Shown: positions 1 to 9,294 of the stretch, in pieces
Position numbering within the stretch: the stretch's first letter is position 1
Layout of the letters: each line of letters starts with the position of its first letter
NCBI GenBank assembly: GCA_027532555.1
Contig: JAPZTJ010000009.1
Coordinates: 124,001-188,000 of the forward strand
Reading direction: 5' to 3'
Length of the DNA stretch: 64,000 nucleotides
Source: Aquidulcibacter sp.
Lineage (GTDB): Bacteria; Pseudomonadota; Alphaproteobacteria; Caulobacterales; Aquidulcibacteraceae
Notes under the pieces: model-generated
Seen by the model: only the letters and a program-made list of their open reading frames with translations
The model's database searches: none
What the model was told of the DNA's origin: nothing
Program-made: the position numbers and the translations under genes

Positions 1-925
1 AGCCTTGACCTGAAGAAGCCGTCCACAATTCCAGCCGTGTGGGCAGCCTCCCCGCGACCGGCGGGCCATCTACAGCCCACCGCAACAGGCCCCCTTGGAT
101 ATAGGAGGTGCCGTCAAAGCCGGTGGTGGCTTCAGACGCTAACCCATCATTGAGCTGCACCGCGCTTAACGTTCCAATCGCGCCGCGCGCCTTGCGGAAA
201 ACCGTCTCGCAAGCTGATGCTGTATTGTCCACCCGCTCATGAATTATAGGTTCGCCGGCGCGCACAAGGTGGAGCGGGCCTTCCGGTGCGTCTGTCCATA
301 AGCCGAGACGCTGTTTCATCGGATCGATAAAGAGAGCAGAAGCGTAAGTTTGTCCGTTAGCCGAAACCTTCAAGTTGAACTGATTGGACCCAACCAGTCC
401 CATCTCTGCATAGCCATTAAATCCGGACTCGAAAATCAAACTGGCCACATCGCTTTGATTAGCTTTGTTGATCTTCAGCCGGTGGTGGCTGCCTTCATGG
501 CTTAAAAGCGTGCTATGGCCGCGTAGTGAAAGGCGATTGTTCGAATCAGCACCTGTATTGATGCTTAAACGATCTGATTGCTGCACATGAATATCAACCC
601 AACCAGCGCCATCAAAGACCACCTTCCTTCTTTCAGGTGCGATGACACCATTCCAGCCGGTCTGCGGTTGAAGGAATGTCCATCCAGTGTTTTGCCAAAT
701 TGCAATGTGGTGCGGATAGGCCTGCCATATGCCTTTTGGCTGCTCGCCAACCAAGTAACACTTTCCGGTAATTGGCTGGGCTGGTGCTGTGTCCATCGCC
801 GCCGACCCAAACGTCAATTGGACTAGGCAATCAAGGATCGCGAGACATTCATTGACCGTCACATGCTTATCTGCCTGCGACGCCACCAGGAATGGTAAGT
901 TGAGATTAGAGCTGAGACTGGTCAT
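1..925 (-). CDS. DUF2793 family phage/GTA-type tail protein, C-terminus beyond left edge
   Basis: An open frame reads leftwards from an ATG at 925 off the window edge with no stop for 308 codons. The N-terminus (LPFLVASQADKHVTVNE, then LDCLVQL) matches the head of the DUF2793 family, which lies in tail modules of alphaproteobacterial prophages and gene-transfer agents. A segment near residues 45-100 has the repeated Trp/Gly pattern of the family (GWTFLQPQTGWNG, VVFDGAGWVDI). The later part is Ser/Asn/Gly-rich, as in fibre-like proteins (LSLRGHSTLLSHEGS, FESGFNGYAEMGLVG). The role (tail or fibre component) is inferred from the family. No other phage gene is visible to the right, so this could be the end of a prophage or GTA cluster, or a lone decorated copy. 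The ribosome binding site is weak. Confidence 0.75.
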   Translation of the reverse strand, partial: MTSLSSNLNLPFLVASQADKHVTVNECLAILDCLVQLTFGSAAMDTAPAQPITGKCYLVGEQPKGIWQAYPHHIAIWQNTGWTFLQPQTGWNGVIAPERRKVVFDGAGWVDIHVQQSDRLSINTGADSNNRLSLRGHSTLLSHEGSHHRLKINKANQSDVASLIFESGFNGYAEMGLVGSNQFNLKVSANGQTYASALFIDPMKQRLGLWTDAPEGPLHLVRAGEPIIHERVDNTASACETVFRKARGAIGTLSAVQLNDGLASEATTGFDGTSYIQGGLLRWAVDGPPVAGRLPTRLELWTASSGQG

Positions 926-1178
926 GCTGATGCGCCTAGGAAAAGGGGTTATGTGGGGCACGGGCCCAGGCGCACACTATGGGGCTCCCGATTGGGGATA
1001 AGATAAATAGCGGCAGCTCAGTCCATCCGCTGAGTTTGGGGTCTGGCTTAAATCATTAAAAATAAAGGTAAAAAATTTCTAAGCTGAATATGGTGAGCCT
1101 GCATAGGTTGTTGGATAGTTGCCCCAGTAAGCCGCTCTGCCAGCCCGGACCTAGCGCAAAAGTCCCAAAGGTCCTTCC

Positions 1179-2084
1179 CTAGATAAGGGGCAGAACCTCA
1201 TCATCACTGACCTGCCGCGCCGCAAGGCTTTGCTTGACTTCTTCGATCAATGATTTGGTGGCGGCATCCGGCTTCGACTTCGCAATGCCAAACCAATGAG
1301 AATAAAAACCAGCCTCTTGCGGCGTCAAAACACTCCGCCAGCTACCAACAGAGCCTTTGTGGATGGAATTGGTTTCCAGAATTTTCTTGTCGCCAAACCC
1401 TTCAACTGACAGCGCAGTCCGGTTTATGCCAACGGTGGGCTTCTTGTGCCGCCGCTTGGTCAGGTCAAAGGCGCTCAGAATTTTCTGAAGTTCGCTGTTG
1501 GGATTTTCGACCAGGTCTTCATAACGCACATTTAACACGCGCGGTGAGCCTTGGTGCCTGGCCGCAAATTCAGCGATGCGACTATGCGCCAGCAAAAAAT
1601 CCAAACTGGCCGTGCTGGTGTTAGCCACCAATTGATTTGGATCTAGATTATGTCCCCATGTCGTTTTGTGTGAAGCAAGGACATCCAACGGGTTGCGATG
1701 CAAAATCAAAAAGCGGGCTTTTGGAAAAATTGAATAAAGCCAGTCCACGATCCAAAAATATCTAGGCGTTTTGTCCAGGAAAACAAACTTGTCTTCCGGT
1801 AAAGCCATTGAAAAATATAGCTTTGCGAACTCAGCTAGCAAGATATCGCGCTTTGAATTGAAACTCTGCTGCAGGGCTTCATCGACATGGCCCGCACCAA
1901 ATTGATGATCAGTCCGAATTTTTCCAAACTGCTGCAGCGCCAGCATGATCCAAGGCTCACTTGGCGCATGAATGTCCGGGTGGTTACCTAATAGATGGGC
2001 CAGCAAGGTTGACCCTGCCCGAGGTGGCGAAATCAGGAACCAGATGTCTTCTTCTTGCAATGAGGCGTCTACGGAAGATGTCAT
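1179..2084 (-). CDS. Sulfotransferase family protein
   Basis: A 301-residue protein of the PAPS-dependent sulfotransferase superfamily (Sulfotransfer_3-like). The 5'-phosphosulfate loop is at residues 20-28 (PPRAGSTLL) and the 3'-phosphate motif at about 130-139 (RNPLDVLASH), with KTPRYF before it. Enzymes of this family move a sulfo group from PAPS to a sugar or other hydroxyl or amine. The surrounding sugar-nucleotide and glycosyltransferase genes make a polysaccharide or glycan the likeliest acceptor, but that is inference. A GTG directly precedes the chosen ATG and could be the true start; neither has a strong ribosome binding site. It has no signal peptide, so it is probably cytoplasmic. 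Confidence 0.85.
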   Translation of the reverse strand: MTSSVDASLQEEDIWFLISPPRAGSTLLAHLLGNHPDIHAPSEPWIMLALQQFGKIRTDHQFGAGHVDEALQQSFNSKRDILLAEFAKLYFSMALPEDKFVFLDKTPRYFWIVDWLYSIFPKARFLILHRNPLDVLASHKTTWGHNLDPNQLVANTSTASLDFLLAHSRIAEFAARHQGSPRVLNVRYEDLVENPNSELQKILSAFDLTKRRHKKPTVGINRTALSVEGFGDKKILETNSIHKGSVGSWRSVLTPQEAGFYSHWFGIAKSKPDAATKSLIEEVKQSLAARQVSDDEVLPLI

Positions 2085-2273
2085 CACGCAACCATAGAAT
2101 AATTGATAGACCAGAGAAAGGCCAAAACTGCAGGTTTGAAGCTGGGGTCAGTGAGAGTAAGAATTTCCCATTATGATGGCGTTTTAAGCCCTGCCACTGC
2201 AGGATTAAACTGCACCCCGCTCAGCAGTTAAAAGGCGGCTGGCGATTTCTTACAAACCAAGTTCTGCGCTCCA

Positions 2274-2573
2274 TCCAAGTTCGAGGTAACGGACTGGGCG
2301 ACGCAAAAGGTTTTGTCTCGTAAGTTATCCAGCTCCACGGATGCGGACTTTTGGTTTGGAGACTTGAACGAGGCCATCGCGAAGTATGGTCAATCCAATA
2401 TCTTCAACACGGACCAAGGCAGCCAGTTTACCTGCCCTAGCTTAGTTGACGTACTGCTCGATGCACATGGCCAAGTCTAGGATGCATGGCGAGGGCAGCT
2501 GAATCGGCAGCGTCCCTGTCGAGCGGCTGTGGCGCGGCCTCAAGCATGAATGCGACTAAAGCCATGCTTTTGA
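2274..2573 (+). pseudogene. IS3-family transposase (OrfB) remnant
   Basis: A decayed piece of the rve/DDE integrase domain of an IS3-family OrfB. One frame from about 2274 to the TAG near 2478 reads EVTDWATQKVLSRKLSS, then DADFWFGDLNEAIAKYG and IFNTDQGSQFT, which is the family's region around the second catalytic Asp. After the stop, a different frame continues with a degraded MHGEG stretch, a stop, and VERLWRGLKHEC, the family's third block with the catalytic Glu. At least two stops and one frame change make it non-functional. No OrfA and no terminal inverted repeats were found, so it is an old truncated insertion. Confidence 0.8.
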
Positions 2574-2730
2574 TAGTCATCCAAAACTATTCTAATTGGG
2601 TTGTTCTGCTATTAAAAGTCCAAACGAAAGATTTTTGAGCATCAATAAGGAGGTAGTGGCAATAAACTATCACTCCCCGAAATTGGAGCACATGGCAAGC
2701 GATCAGCGAAAACGGTTGATATGATTTTAG

Positions 2731-3348
2731 TTAGTCGTTGTTCTGCATAAGATCGCCCATCATCAAATAAGTGCGCTTCTCAACAAAATTGCCATATGAA
2801 ATGAACGCCCAACTGAAAACAACAGGAGCGGTCATTGAAAAAGGTGGAAGATCAAAACGTAATGAGCGGCAGCCACCGGGTTCAATTTCAACGTTTGTCC
2901 ACTTATCGGGATAAACATCATTGGTGATTAGCATGTATTTTGACTTGGCTCTTAAGGCCGCTAAATTTGCATGAATGTCACCCAATGGCAGGTGCTGCAG
3001 GACATCTTTGCTGATTATTAAATCACACTCCGGAAGATCGGCCAAGTCGGGAACCGTTTGGAAGGATATGTTCTCATTGGCAAATTTCTCGTTATTGGCT
3101 TGTACCACACTATCAACGACATCGACCCCCAAGTAATTGACGCCGGTCCAATCAATATATCTTGAAAACTGCCAATCACCGCACCCAAAGTCGATAACAC
3201 TTTTTACATTATTCTTTTTCAAGAATTCAGACAGATAATTCATATAGACTAAATTATTCTCCGGCAGTGATCCGGTCCCTGAGCCTCGGCCCCAGACATT
3301 ATTATTGTAGATGTCAGTAAATGCCATTTTTACAGATTTTTGTTCCAC
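2731..3348 (-). CDS. Class I SAM-dependent methyltransferase
   Basis: A 205-residue Rossmann-fold methyltransferase. Motif I is at residues 51-60 (VIDFGCGDWQ), the acidic residue ending strand beta2 is near 76 (LGVDVVD), and the motif IV region reads DLIISKDVLQHLPL. The acceptor cannot be told from sequence; neighbours suggest a sugar or glycan. The start is GTG at 3348 because an AAGGA lies about 9 bases upstream; ATG at 3327 is an alternative without a binding site. The region is AT-rich compared with the rest of the window, consistent with an acquired island. Confidence 0.8.
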   Translation of the reverse strand: MEQKSVKMAFTDIYNNNVWGRGSGTGSLPENNLVYMNYLSEFLKKNNVKSVIDFGCGDWQFSRYIDWTGVNYLGVDVVDSVVQANNEKFANENISFQTVPDLADLPECDLIISKDVLQHLPLGDIHANLAALRAKSKYMLITNDVYPDKWTNVEIEPGGCRSLRFDLPPFSMTAPVVFSWAFISYGNFVEKRTYLMMGDLMQNND

Positions 3349-3749
3349 AATTTTTGATCCTTGTCCGTCGATTGATTGTCGCTCTAACGAAAAATCTGAA
3401 CACCAAAAGATTCAATCACAGCAACCTATTCTTACAACTTCACCTTATTGAACTGTGCCAAGTGGGCGACGATCGCAGAAAGCAGCTGTGAGTGGTAGAT
3501 AGCGTTATCTTTCGAGTTTGGCTAGCATCCCCGGCCCGCCGATTTCACTTGTTGCGCTCAGTGCCAGTGGTCTAATTTTGTTAGTTCGTGGTCTAAAAGT
3601 GCGAGACTGAGTTGCTTAGACCGGTTGGGCTGTCATCCCTTCTGATTGTTTAGCTTCCCAAGCCATTAGACGTGCTTTAAAAAGTTGTGATCTTATTCTA
3701 TCCTGTCGACCTCATGAATTAGCGTACAAAACTAAAGGGCACTTAGTAC
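3349..3749. other. AT-rich divergent intergenic region
   Basis: About 400 bases without a convincing gene, between two divergently transcribed methyltransferase genes, so promoters for both probably lie here. A direct repeat GTGGTCTAA occurs at 3567-3575 and 3588-3596 (21-base period), with the inverted TTAGACC at 3616-3622. Nothing else was recognised. Confidence 0.5.
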
Positions 3750-5327
3750 TTGTTGACACGCGCGTCTGACTTGCCGATATGGTTGGACGTCGATCAAAGG
3801 GGCCAAAAGGTGACGGTCACAGACATTTCGGATCTAAGATGCGTTTATTGCAATGCAACGAATTTAGAACTCACTGCCTCGGCCAGCAGTGACCGTTTGA
3901 TCAAGCATGCGGCGATTGTGTGCCAAACCTGCTACAGCGCCACTGACATCATTTCGAATGTTCCTTTTGTTGGTGGTTATGATAGTGAAGACTTTACTGG
4001 CTTGGTTGAAGTGATTGCCACTGCCGAAATGAATATTGGCGGGACATCGATTGAAACCGCCCGTTTGCTGCACCAATTGCTCCAAGAATATCACAATGCC
4101 ACTGACAGAGCGGCTTGGCTTGCTGAACATCCCAATAAGATGGTGCGCGCGCCTTGGTTCTCAAACCATCGTTATCACGAGTGGATTCAAGCTCATAGTA
4201 TTCTAGTCAATCGCGACCTAGTTGGTAAAAAAGTCCTCAATGTAGGCGCAGGCACAGGATCCGACACGGTTCCGCTCCTTGATGCTGGCGCGAATGTCAC
4301 GTGTCTCGACTACTCTCCTACTCTGGTCGGGAACGGTGCCAAAAATCTCCCGAATGCGCGGTGGTTTGGTGGGTTTGCCCATGTTTTACCGTTTCAAGAT
4401 GCAAGTTTTGATATGGTCGGGGCGAATGCGGCCCTCCATCATTTTAGATCGGTTCGCGAGGCGCTTCGCGAAATGTTGCGCGTGCTCAAGCCTGGAGGAA
4501 TTTTGTTCACCACGGGCGATCCATTTCGGCCAGATGATTCAGACGACAGCTTGGAATTCTCGGTCTTTAACCGACACGAAGGCGTTTTGTCAGGGATTAA
4601 TGAGGGTATTTTTAAGTTCTGCGAGCTTTGGGACACCTTGAATGAGTTTAAGGACGAGGTGGAGATTGCCCTAATCGTGGATATTGCGAACACCCATGAG
4701 TTAGCGGGCACATCTGGGCTTGGCGCTGATGCGTTCAATGATTGCTGGGTGCCGTGCTGGGATCAGAATATTGAAGTTCTGCGACGTAGTTCGGGTGGAA
4801 TTGGGTGCGTTGTTACTAAGAAATCGAACATTGATATTCCTGCAGCCACACAAGGCGCGTTCGTACTGCCGGCAGGCATCTTGGCCTCTTGGCTGTCCAA
4901 TCAGGATGAGGCGTTCTCCAGCCTCATGGGGTGGGCTGCGCCTGAGCTGGTGGACTTATCCTTTCCAGGAACGCAGCAATCTTGGTTTGAACTCTTGAAC
5001 GGATGGATGGCACCTGAAGAGCCATATTCAAGTCGTACTGGTTTCAAGCGTGCACGTTGGCTGCTCCGCACTGGTTCAGCAAAAGCCATAGAGTTTGATG
5101 TGCGCACAGTTGTAGACGGTGATCGCGAGTTTGATTTGCTCATCGATGGCAAGCTCATCGATCGTTCATTGATCTGCGGCGAGACGCGCAGGGTACGAGT
5201 CGACTTACCGCCCGCTCTGACGTCGAATCCGCGATTGTTTGAACTCAGATTCACGGTTCAGTCCGATCATCCAAATGGATTTGATGGAAACTGCTTTGAA
5301 GTTTCGAACCGAGTCCTCCTAGATTAA
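3750..5327 (+). CDS. Methyltransferase with N-terminal zinc-ribbon-like segment and C-terminal extension
   Basis: A 525-residue protein in three parts. Residues 31-61 carry two CxxC pairs (CVYC and CQTC) like the small metal-binding lead of Trm112-type or sugar methyltransferases. Residues about 155-270 are a class I methyltransferase domain of the Methyltransf_11 type: motif I VLNVGAGTG at 162-170, then LPFQDASFDMV and RVLKPGGILF. The last 200 or so residues look beta-rich (FDVRTVVDGDREFDLLIDG) and are not recognised. The start is TTG at 3750 with AAAGGG about 10 bases upstream. The next gene begins 14 bases downstream, so the two are probably co-transcribed. A role in O-methylating a glycan is inferred from context. 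Confidence 0.8.
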   Translation: MLTRASDLPIWLDVDQRGQKVTVTDISDLRCVYCNATNLELTASASSDRLIKHAAIVCQTCYSATDIISNVPFVGGYDSEDFTGLVEVIATAEMNIGGTSIETARLLHQLLQEYHNATDRAAWLAEHPNKMVRAPWFSNHRYHEWIQAHSILVNRDLVGKKVLNVGAGTGSDTVPLLDAGANVTCLDYSPTLVGNGAKNLPNARWFGGFAHVLPFQDASFDMVGANAALHHFRSVREALREMLRVLKPGGILFTTGDPFRPDDSDDSLEFSVFNRHEGVLSGINEGIFKFCELWDTLNEFKDEVEIALIVDIANTHELAGTSGLGADAFNDCWVPCWDQNIEVLRRSSGGIGCVVTKKSNIDIPAATQGAFVLPAGILASWLSNQDEAFSSLMGWAAPELVDLSFPGTQQSWFELLNGWMAPEEPYSSRTGFKRARWLLRTGSAKAIEFDVRTVVDGDREFDLLIDGKLIDRSLICGETRRVRVDLPPALTSNPRLFELRFTVQSDHPNGFDGNCFEVSNRVLLD

Positions 5328-5341
5328 GTTAGTGTCGCACC

Positions 5342-6103
5342 ATGAAAATCACGATCGCCACTGTCTGCTACAATGCGGCTTCGGAAATTTTGCCAACGCT
5401 TGAGAGTATTGCCGGACAGACCTACAATAATGTCGAATTTCTGGTGATTGATGGCGCTTCGACCGACAATACACTCACTATTCTTGAAGATTTTAAAAGC
5501 TATATTTCGGTTTTAGAGAGCGCGCCTGATAAGGGCATTTATGATGCTATGAACAAAGCTCTCCGCATGTTTAAAGGCGACGCAATCATCTTTATGAATG
5601 CAGGGGACTATTTTCATTCCCCGATGGCCGTCGAGCTTGCTGCTGATTTCATGCGCGAGAACCAAGATGTGGATGTCGCTTATGGCGGTTTGGAAGTTCG
5701 TCCCCAAAAAGGTAATGTTTCGCAATTCATGCCGCCGCCTGAATCGGAAGCGCTTGAATTTCTCATCGAGGGCTCACTTCCACATCAAGCTACATTTGCC
5801 AAGCGCTCGGCTTTTGCGCGCACAGGCCTGTTTGATACCGCCTATCGCAGTCACGCCGACTATGATTGGTTCTTGAAAGTCGCAACGGATCCTAAACTAA
5901 CTTTGAAGCGCATGCCTTTTGTCGTCGCATCATTTGGGTTGGGCGGTGCCTCTAGCAATTTGGAAAAAGGCGAGCGGGAACGCCATGCTGTGCAGAACAA
6001 GACACCATTATTACAGCGCGCAGATTGGCTTCAGAAACGCATTGAGATTTATCAAGAAATTTACCTTCGCCAACGCCTCGAACTTGAGAGGTTGAGAGAT
6101 TAG
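5342..6103 (+). CDS. Glycosyltransferase family 2
   Basis: A 253-residue single-domain GT-A glycosyltransferase. The nucleotide-binding start is ITIATVCYNAA (residues 3-13), followed by EFLVIDGASTDNT, the SAPDKGIYDAMNKAL segment typical of WcaE/WbbD-like colanic-acid and O-antigen enzymes, and FMNAGDYF, where the DxD-like metal site would be. There are no membrane segments, so it acts on the cytoplasmic face. It likely adds one sugar to a lipid-linked oligosaccharide; donor and acceptor are unknown. It follows the methyltransferase gene by 14 bases. Confidence 0.88.
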   Translation: MKITIATVCYNAASEILPTLESIAGQTYNNVEFLVIDGASTDNTLTILEDFKSYISVLESAPDKGIYDAMNKALRMFKGDAIIFMNAGDYFHSPMAVELAADFMRENQDVDVAYGGLEVRPQKGNVSQFMPPPESEALEFLIEGSLPHQATFAKRSAFARTGLFDTAYRSHADYDWFLKVATDPKLTLKRMPFVVASFGLGGASSNLEKGERERHAVQNKTPLLQRADWLQKRIEIYQEIYLRQRLELERLRD

Positions 6104-6162
6104 AAAGCAGCACGCACCGCCAACTTGGCAAGTCTAGTCCGACATTGCCAATTCCGAACCAG

Positions 6163-7887
6163 TTACAGCCCAGATTCTGAATAGCGGTCGAAATAGGGTG
6201 AGAACCAGGGGTCTTGCACATCGTGAGTATTCCATCGGGTCTGAAACGTCTCAATCTCGGCGGCCCGACGCTTTAGCTTCGCGATATCGATGTCTGCCCC
6301 ACGTGAACTGCTCTCGTCATGGATTAAGACTGCATCGCCGCGATAAAGCGTTTGATATCCCATGCCGTTCAGCCGCAGGCAGAAATCAATATCATTGAGC
6401 GTGACTTGCAAATCTGCTTCATCAAAGCCGCCAGCTTCATGATAGAGGGACCTCCGAACGGCAAGACAGGCACCGGTCACAGCGCTTCGCCGCGATGGAG
6501 CCAAGATGGAGGGGTAGTTTTGGGCGTCAGCGTCGCTCAAGCCGCGCCACATATGACCGCACAACCCGCAAAGGCCCAAGGCCACGCCCGCATGTTGAAT
6601 CGTGCCATCCTTATTCAACAAGCGCACACCAACCGCACCGACTCGTTCGTCCATTGCGGAATCCACCATGCGCCTAAGCCAAGTCGGTGAGATCGGGACA
6701 ACATCATCATTGAGCAGAACAACAATTTCGCCCTTTGCTTGGGCCACACCCTGATTGACAAGATAGGAAAAGTTAAATGGGCCCGATCGGTCAATGATGC
6801 GGATATCTAGGCTAGCCAAGTTTTTGGCTATCACTGCCTCGAGTTCCTCGGGCTCCGCACCATTATCGACAATGACGACTTCGAGTTTCCTCGGATAATC
6901 CGTCTGCTTGGCCAGGCCGTTTAAGCACAATGCTAAAAGATCCAGCCTGATCTTGGTCGGGATGACGATCGTGACGCTTGGCCAGTCCGCATGGTCTGGA
7001 CATGGGACGCTAGGTCGTGATCGGTCGCCATCGGCCACTGCGGCGCGGCTGAGGGGAACTGGAATATGGTGGATCGCACCACTGCCGAAGAGTCGCTCTG
7101 CAGCTCTTAGGGCCTCCATGCCCGAGGACAAGCGAAGGTCTTTTGCGCTTTCGCGCACGAATACCGCCCCCTCAACATAATCGGCCGTTGCGGCAAGGAT
7201 GGGGTCCCAATCCGGCAGCCCACGCACGACTGCGCCGACAAGGTTATCGCCATAGACCGCCATGGTTTCGCTTTGGGTATCAAATACCTTCGAAACGAGG
7301 TCTTCGGCCACTGAGAGTAGCTCATGACCCGACGGGATGAAACTGAGATAACCCGTTTCATGTACCATCCAAGAGTCTTGACTATGGACGTTAGATTTTC
7401 GTTCATCGACCGGGAAGGCTAGACCACGCGGTTCAGATAGTTTGTTCAAGCCTGTGTTTGGAAGCAACTTCCCTAAGCCCCGACGCAGTGAAAAGTTGAT
7501 CCAACGCACGCCTGACATCGGACGCAGAGCAAGTTCTTCAAGGTATAGGTTCCCAGGGTAGGCGTAGGGGGTCAGTTCAAATCGAACGCGGCCGCCAACC
7601 AATTCTAGGAGCCGGTCTTTTCGGTCAAGATCAACCCCGATGACGTGGGTTTCTAAGGCATTCTGACAAAATATTCCCAAGCGTGGCGGACTTATAATTG
7701 CCGACGGGGAGTAGCTGCACTTCAGCCAATAAAGGCCGGAGGGCAAATCGAATTCGTTACTTGTCAGCCGCGTGTGTGGCTGCACAAATTCAATCCGCTG
7801 ATTAGTGTCAAAGGGCCTGATCTCGCCGCACTGTTTAAGTGACTCGTTTTGAGTTTCGGTTTGATCGGGTTCTAAAACCTGGCGCAT
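6163..7887 (-). CDS. Glycosyltransferase family 2 with large N-terminal accessory region
   Basis: A 574-residue protein. The GT2 domain occupies the C-terminal half from about residue 304 (PSVTIVIPTKI), with VVIVDNGAEPEEL, VVLLNDDVVP near 397 and the acceptor-side segment TGACLAVRRSLYHEAGGFDE. The first 300 residues are unrecognised and partly beta-rich (residues 30-125), perhaps a sugar- or partner-binding module. This layout resembles rhamnosyl- or O-antigen-type transferases with an N-terminal extension. It is convergent with the preceding GT2 gene and divergent from gmd. Donor and acceptor cannot be assigned. Confidence 0.85.
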   Translation of the reverse strand: MRQVLEPDQTETQNESLKQCGEIRPFDTNQRIEFVQPHTRLTSNEFDLPSGLYWLKCSYSPSAIISPPRLGIFCQNALETHVIGVDLDRKDRLLELVGGRVRFELTPYAYPGNLYLEELALRPMSGVRWINFSLRRGLGKLLPNTGLNKLSEPRGLAFPVDERKSNVHSQDSWMVHETGYLSFIPSGHELLSVAEDLVSKVFDTQSETMAVYGDNLVGAVVRGLPDWDPILAATADYVEGAVFVRESAKDLRLSSGMEALRAAERLFGSGAIHHIPVPLSRAAVADGDRSRPSVPCPDHADWPSVTIVIPTKIRLDLLALCLNGLAKQTDYPRKLEVVIVDNGAEPEELEAVIAKNLASLDIRIIDRSGPFNFSYLVNQGVAQAKGEIVVLLNDDVVPISPTWLRRMVDSAMDERVGAVGVRLLNKDGTIQHAGVALGLCGLCGHMWRGLSDADAQNYPSILAPSRRSAVTGACLAVRRSLYHEAGGFDEADLQVTLNDIDFCLRLNGMGYQTLYRGDAVLIHDESSSRGADIDIAKLKRRAAEIETFQTRWNTHDVQDPWFSPYFDRYSESGL

Positions 7888-8215
7888 GCTTGCTCTTCTG
7901 AATGTCCTGCAAAGTGTGGTTATAAAGCGCTAGACCCAGCAAGTCTAAATCCTGGCGCAGGCTCACCTACCTTCTTGCGGCTGAACCCGAGCCAGTGGTT
8001 CAATCGATGTAACACTCAAGAAAGTGTGCAATTGACGTGGGGTAGGCTATTGTTGTTGTTGCCGCCCGTCATTAAGAACACAGCTGTTTTTGGCTGGGAT
8101 CGGATCAAGTCACCAGTCGTATTCGGCGTTGTCCCATGCTCCAGTTGAAACGGAGCTATCAACCCCGGGCCAGAATTGGCTGAAAGCAATTATAAGTACC
8201 GGAGCAGGTCAAACG
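7888..8215. other. Divergent promoter region before gmd
   Basis: About 330 bases between a minus-strand glycosyltransferase and gmd. An open frame continues upstream of gmd from 8090 but lacks family similarity and is better read as leader. A short inverted repeat ACACT-caagaa-AGTGT lies at about 8010-8025, with a TTGACG close after it. No gene was recognised. Confidence 0.4.
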
Positions 8216-9286
8216 ATGTCGAACAAAGTTGCGCTGATTTCAGGGGTTACCGGCCAAGATGGGGCCTATTTGGCTCGACTGCTGCTTGATAAAGGGTATA
8301 CCGTCCACGGAATTAAGCGCCGCGCGTCATCCTTTAACACGCAGCGGATTGATGCCTTATACTCCGATCCGCATGAGAGTGATCCCCGCTTCTTTCTCCA
8401 TTATGGGGATCTGACCGATTCAACCAATTTGATCCGCCTCGTTCAAGAGACTCAGCCAACTGAGATATACAATCTAGCCGCACAGAGCCACGTAGCTGTG
8501 AGTTTTGAGACGCCTGAGTATACCGCAAGCGCGGACGGGGTTGGCACGCTCCGCTTTCTAGAAGCATTGAGAATTCTGAAACTGACTGACACAGTCAAAT
8601 TCTATCAAGCATCCACGTCAGAGCTTTATGGTCTTGTCCAAGAAGTCCCACAGAGCGAGACGACACCATTTTACCCGCGATCACCTTACGCCGCTGCCAA
8701 GCTCTATGCGTATTGGATCACTGTGAACTATCGCGAAGCTTATGGCATTCATGCTTCAAACGGGATTTTATTTAACCACGAGAGCCCCTTGCGCGGGGAA
8801 ACTTTTGTCACGCGGAAAATTACGCGGGCAGTCGCAGCTATCGAACTGGGCCGCCAGAAGACCTTGTATCTTGGCAATATGGATGCAAAGCGCGATTGGG
8901 GTCACGCGCGCGACTATGTTGAAGGGATGTACCGCATCCTGCAGCAACCTGAAGGCGATGATTATGTCTTGGCCACGGGCGAGACACACTCTGTTCGCGA
9001 ATTTGTTGAATTGGCTTTTGCTGAGATTGGTCGGATCATTGAATGGCATGGTGAGGGTGTCAACGAGGTCGGGATTGACAGAAAGTCAGGGCAAACATTG
9101 GTCCGTGTCGACCCGCGCTATTTCCGGCCAACAGAAGTCGATCTCTTGTTGGGAAATCCAGCCAAAGCAAAAGAGAAACTTGGATGGGTTCATACCACTT
9201 CTTTCTTTGACCTTGTAAAAGAAATGGTTGCTGCAGATCTGAAGACGGTTGCCAGTGAAACCGACCGTTTAGATATTAATGGGTGA
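8216..9286 (+). CDS. gmd: GDP-mannose 4,6-dehydratase
   Basis: Converts GDP-D-mannose to GDP-4-keto-6-deoxy-D-mannose, the first step towards GDP-L-fucose. The 356-residue protein is a complete extended SDR enzyme. The NAD(P) loop [11 protein letters not shown] is at residues 10-20, followed by [19 protein letters not shown], the catalytic [10 protein letters not shown] and [19 protein letters not shown]. The chosen ATG has GGAGCAGG 8 bases upstream and gives the usual Gmd N-terminus; a longer reading from 8090 adds 42 unrelated residues. It runs directly into fcl, so the two form an operon. Confidence 0.95.
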   Translation: MSNKVALISGVTGQDGAYLARLLLDKGYTVHGIKRRASSFNTQRIDALYSDPHESDPRFFLHYGDLTDSTNLIRLVQETQPTEIYNLAAQSHVAVSFETPEYTASADGVGTLRFLEALRILKLTDTVKFYQASTSELYGLVQEVPQSETTPFYPRSPYAAAKLYAYWITVNYREAYGIHASNGILFNHESPLRGETFVTRKITRAVAAIELGRQKTLYLGNMDAKRDWGHARDYVEGMYRILQQPEGDDYVLATGETHSVREFVELAFAEIGRIIEWHGEGVNEVGIDRKSGQTLVRVDPRYFRPTEVDLLLGNPAKAKEKLGWVHTTSFFDLVKEMVAADLKTVASETDRLDING

Positions 9287-9294
9287 GATTAACC

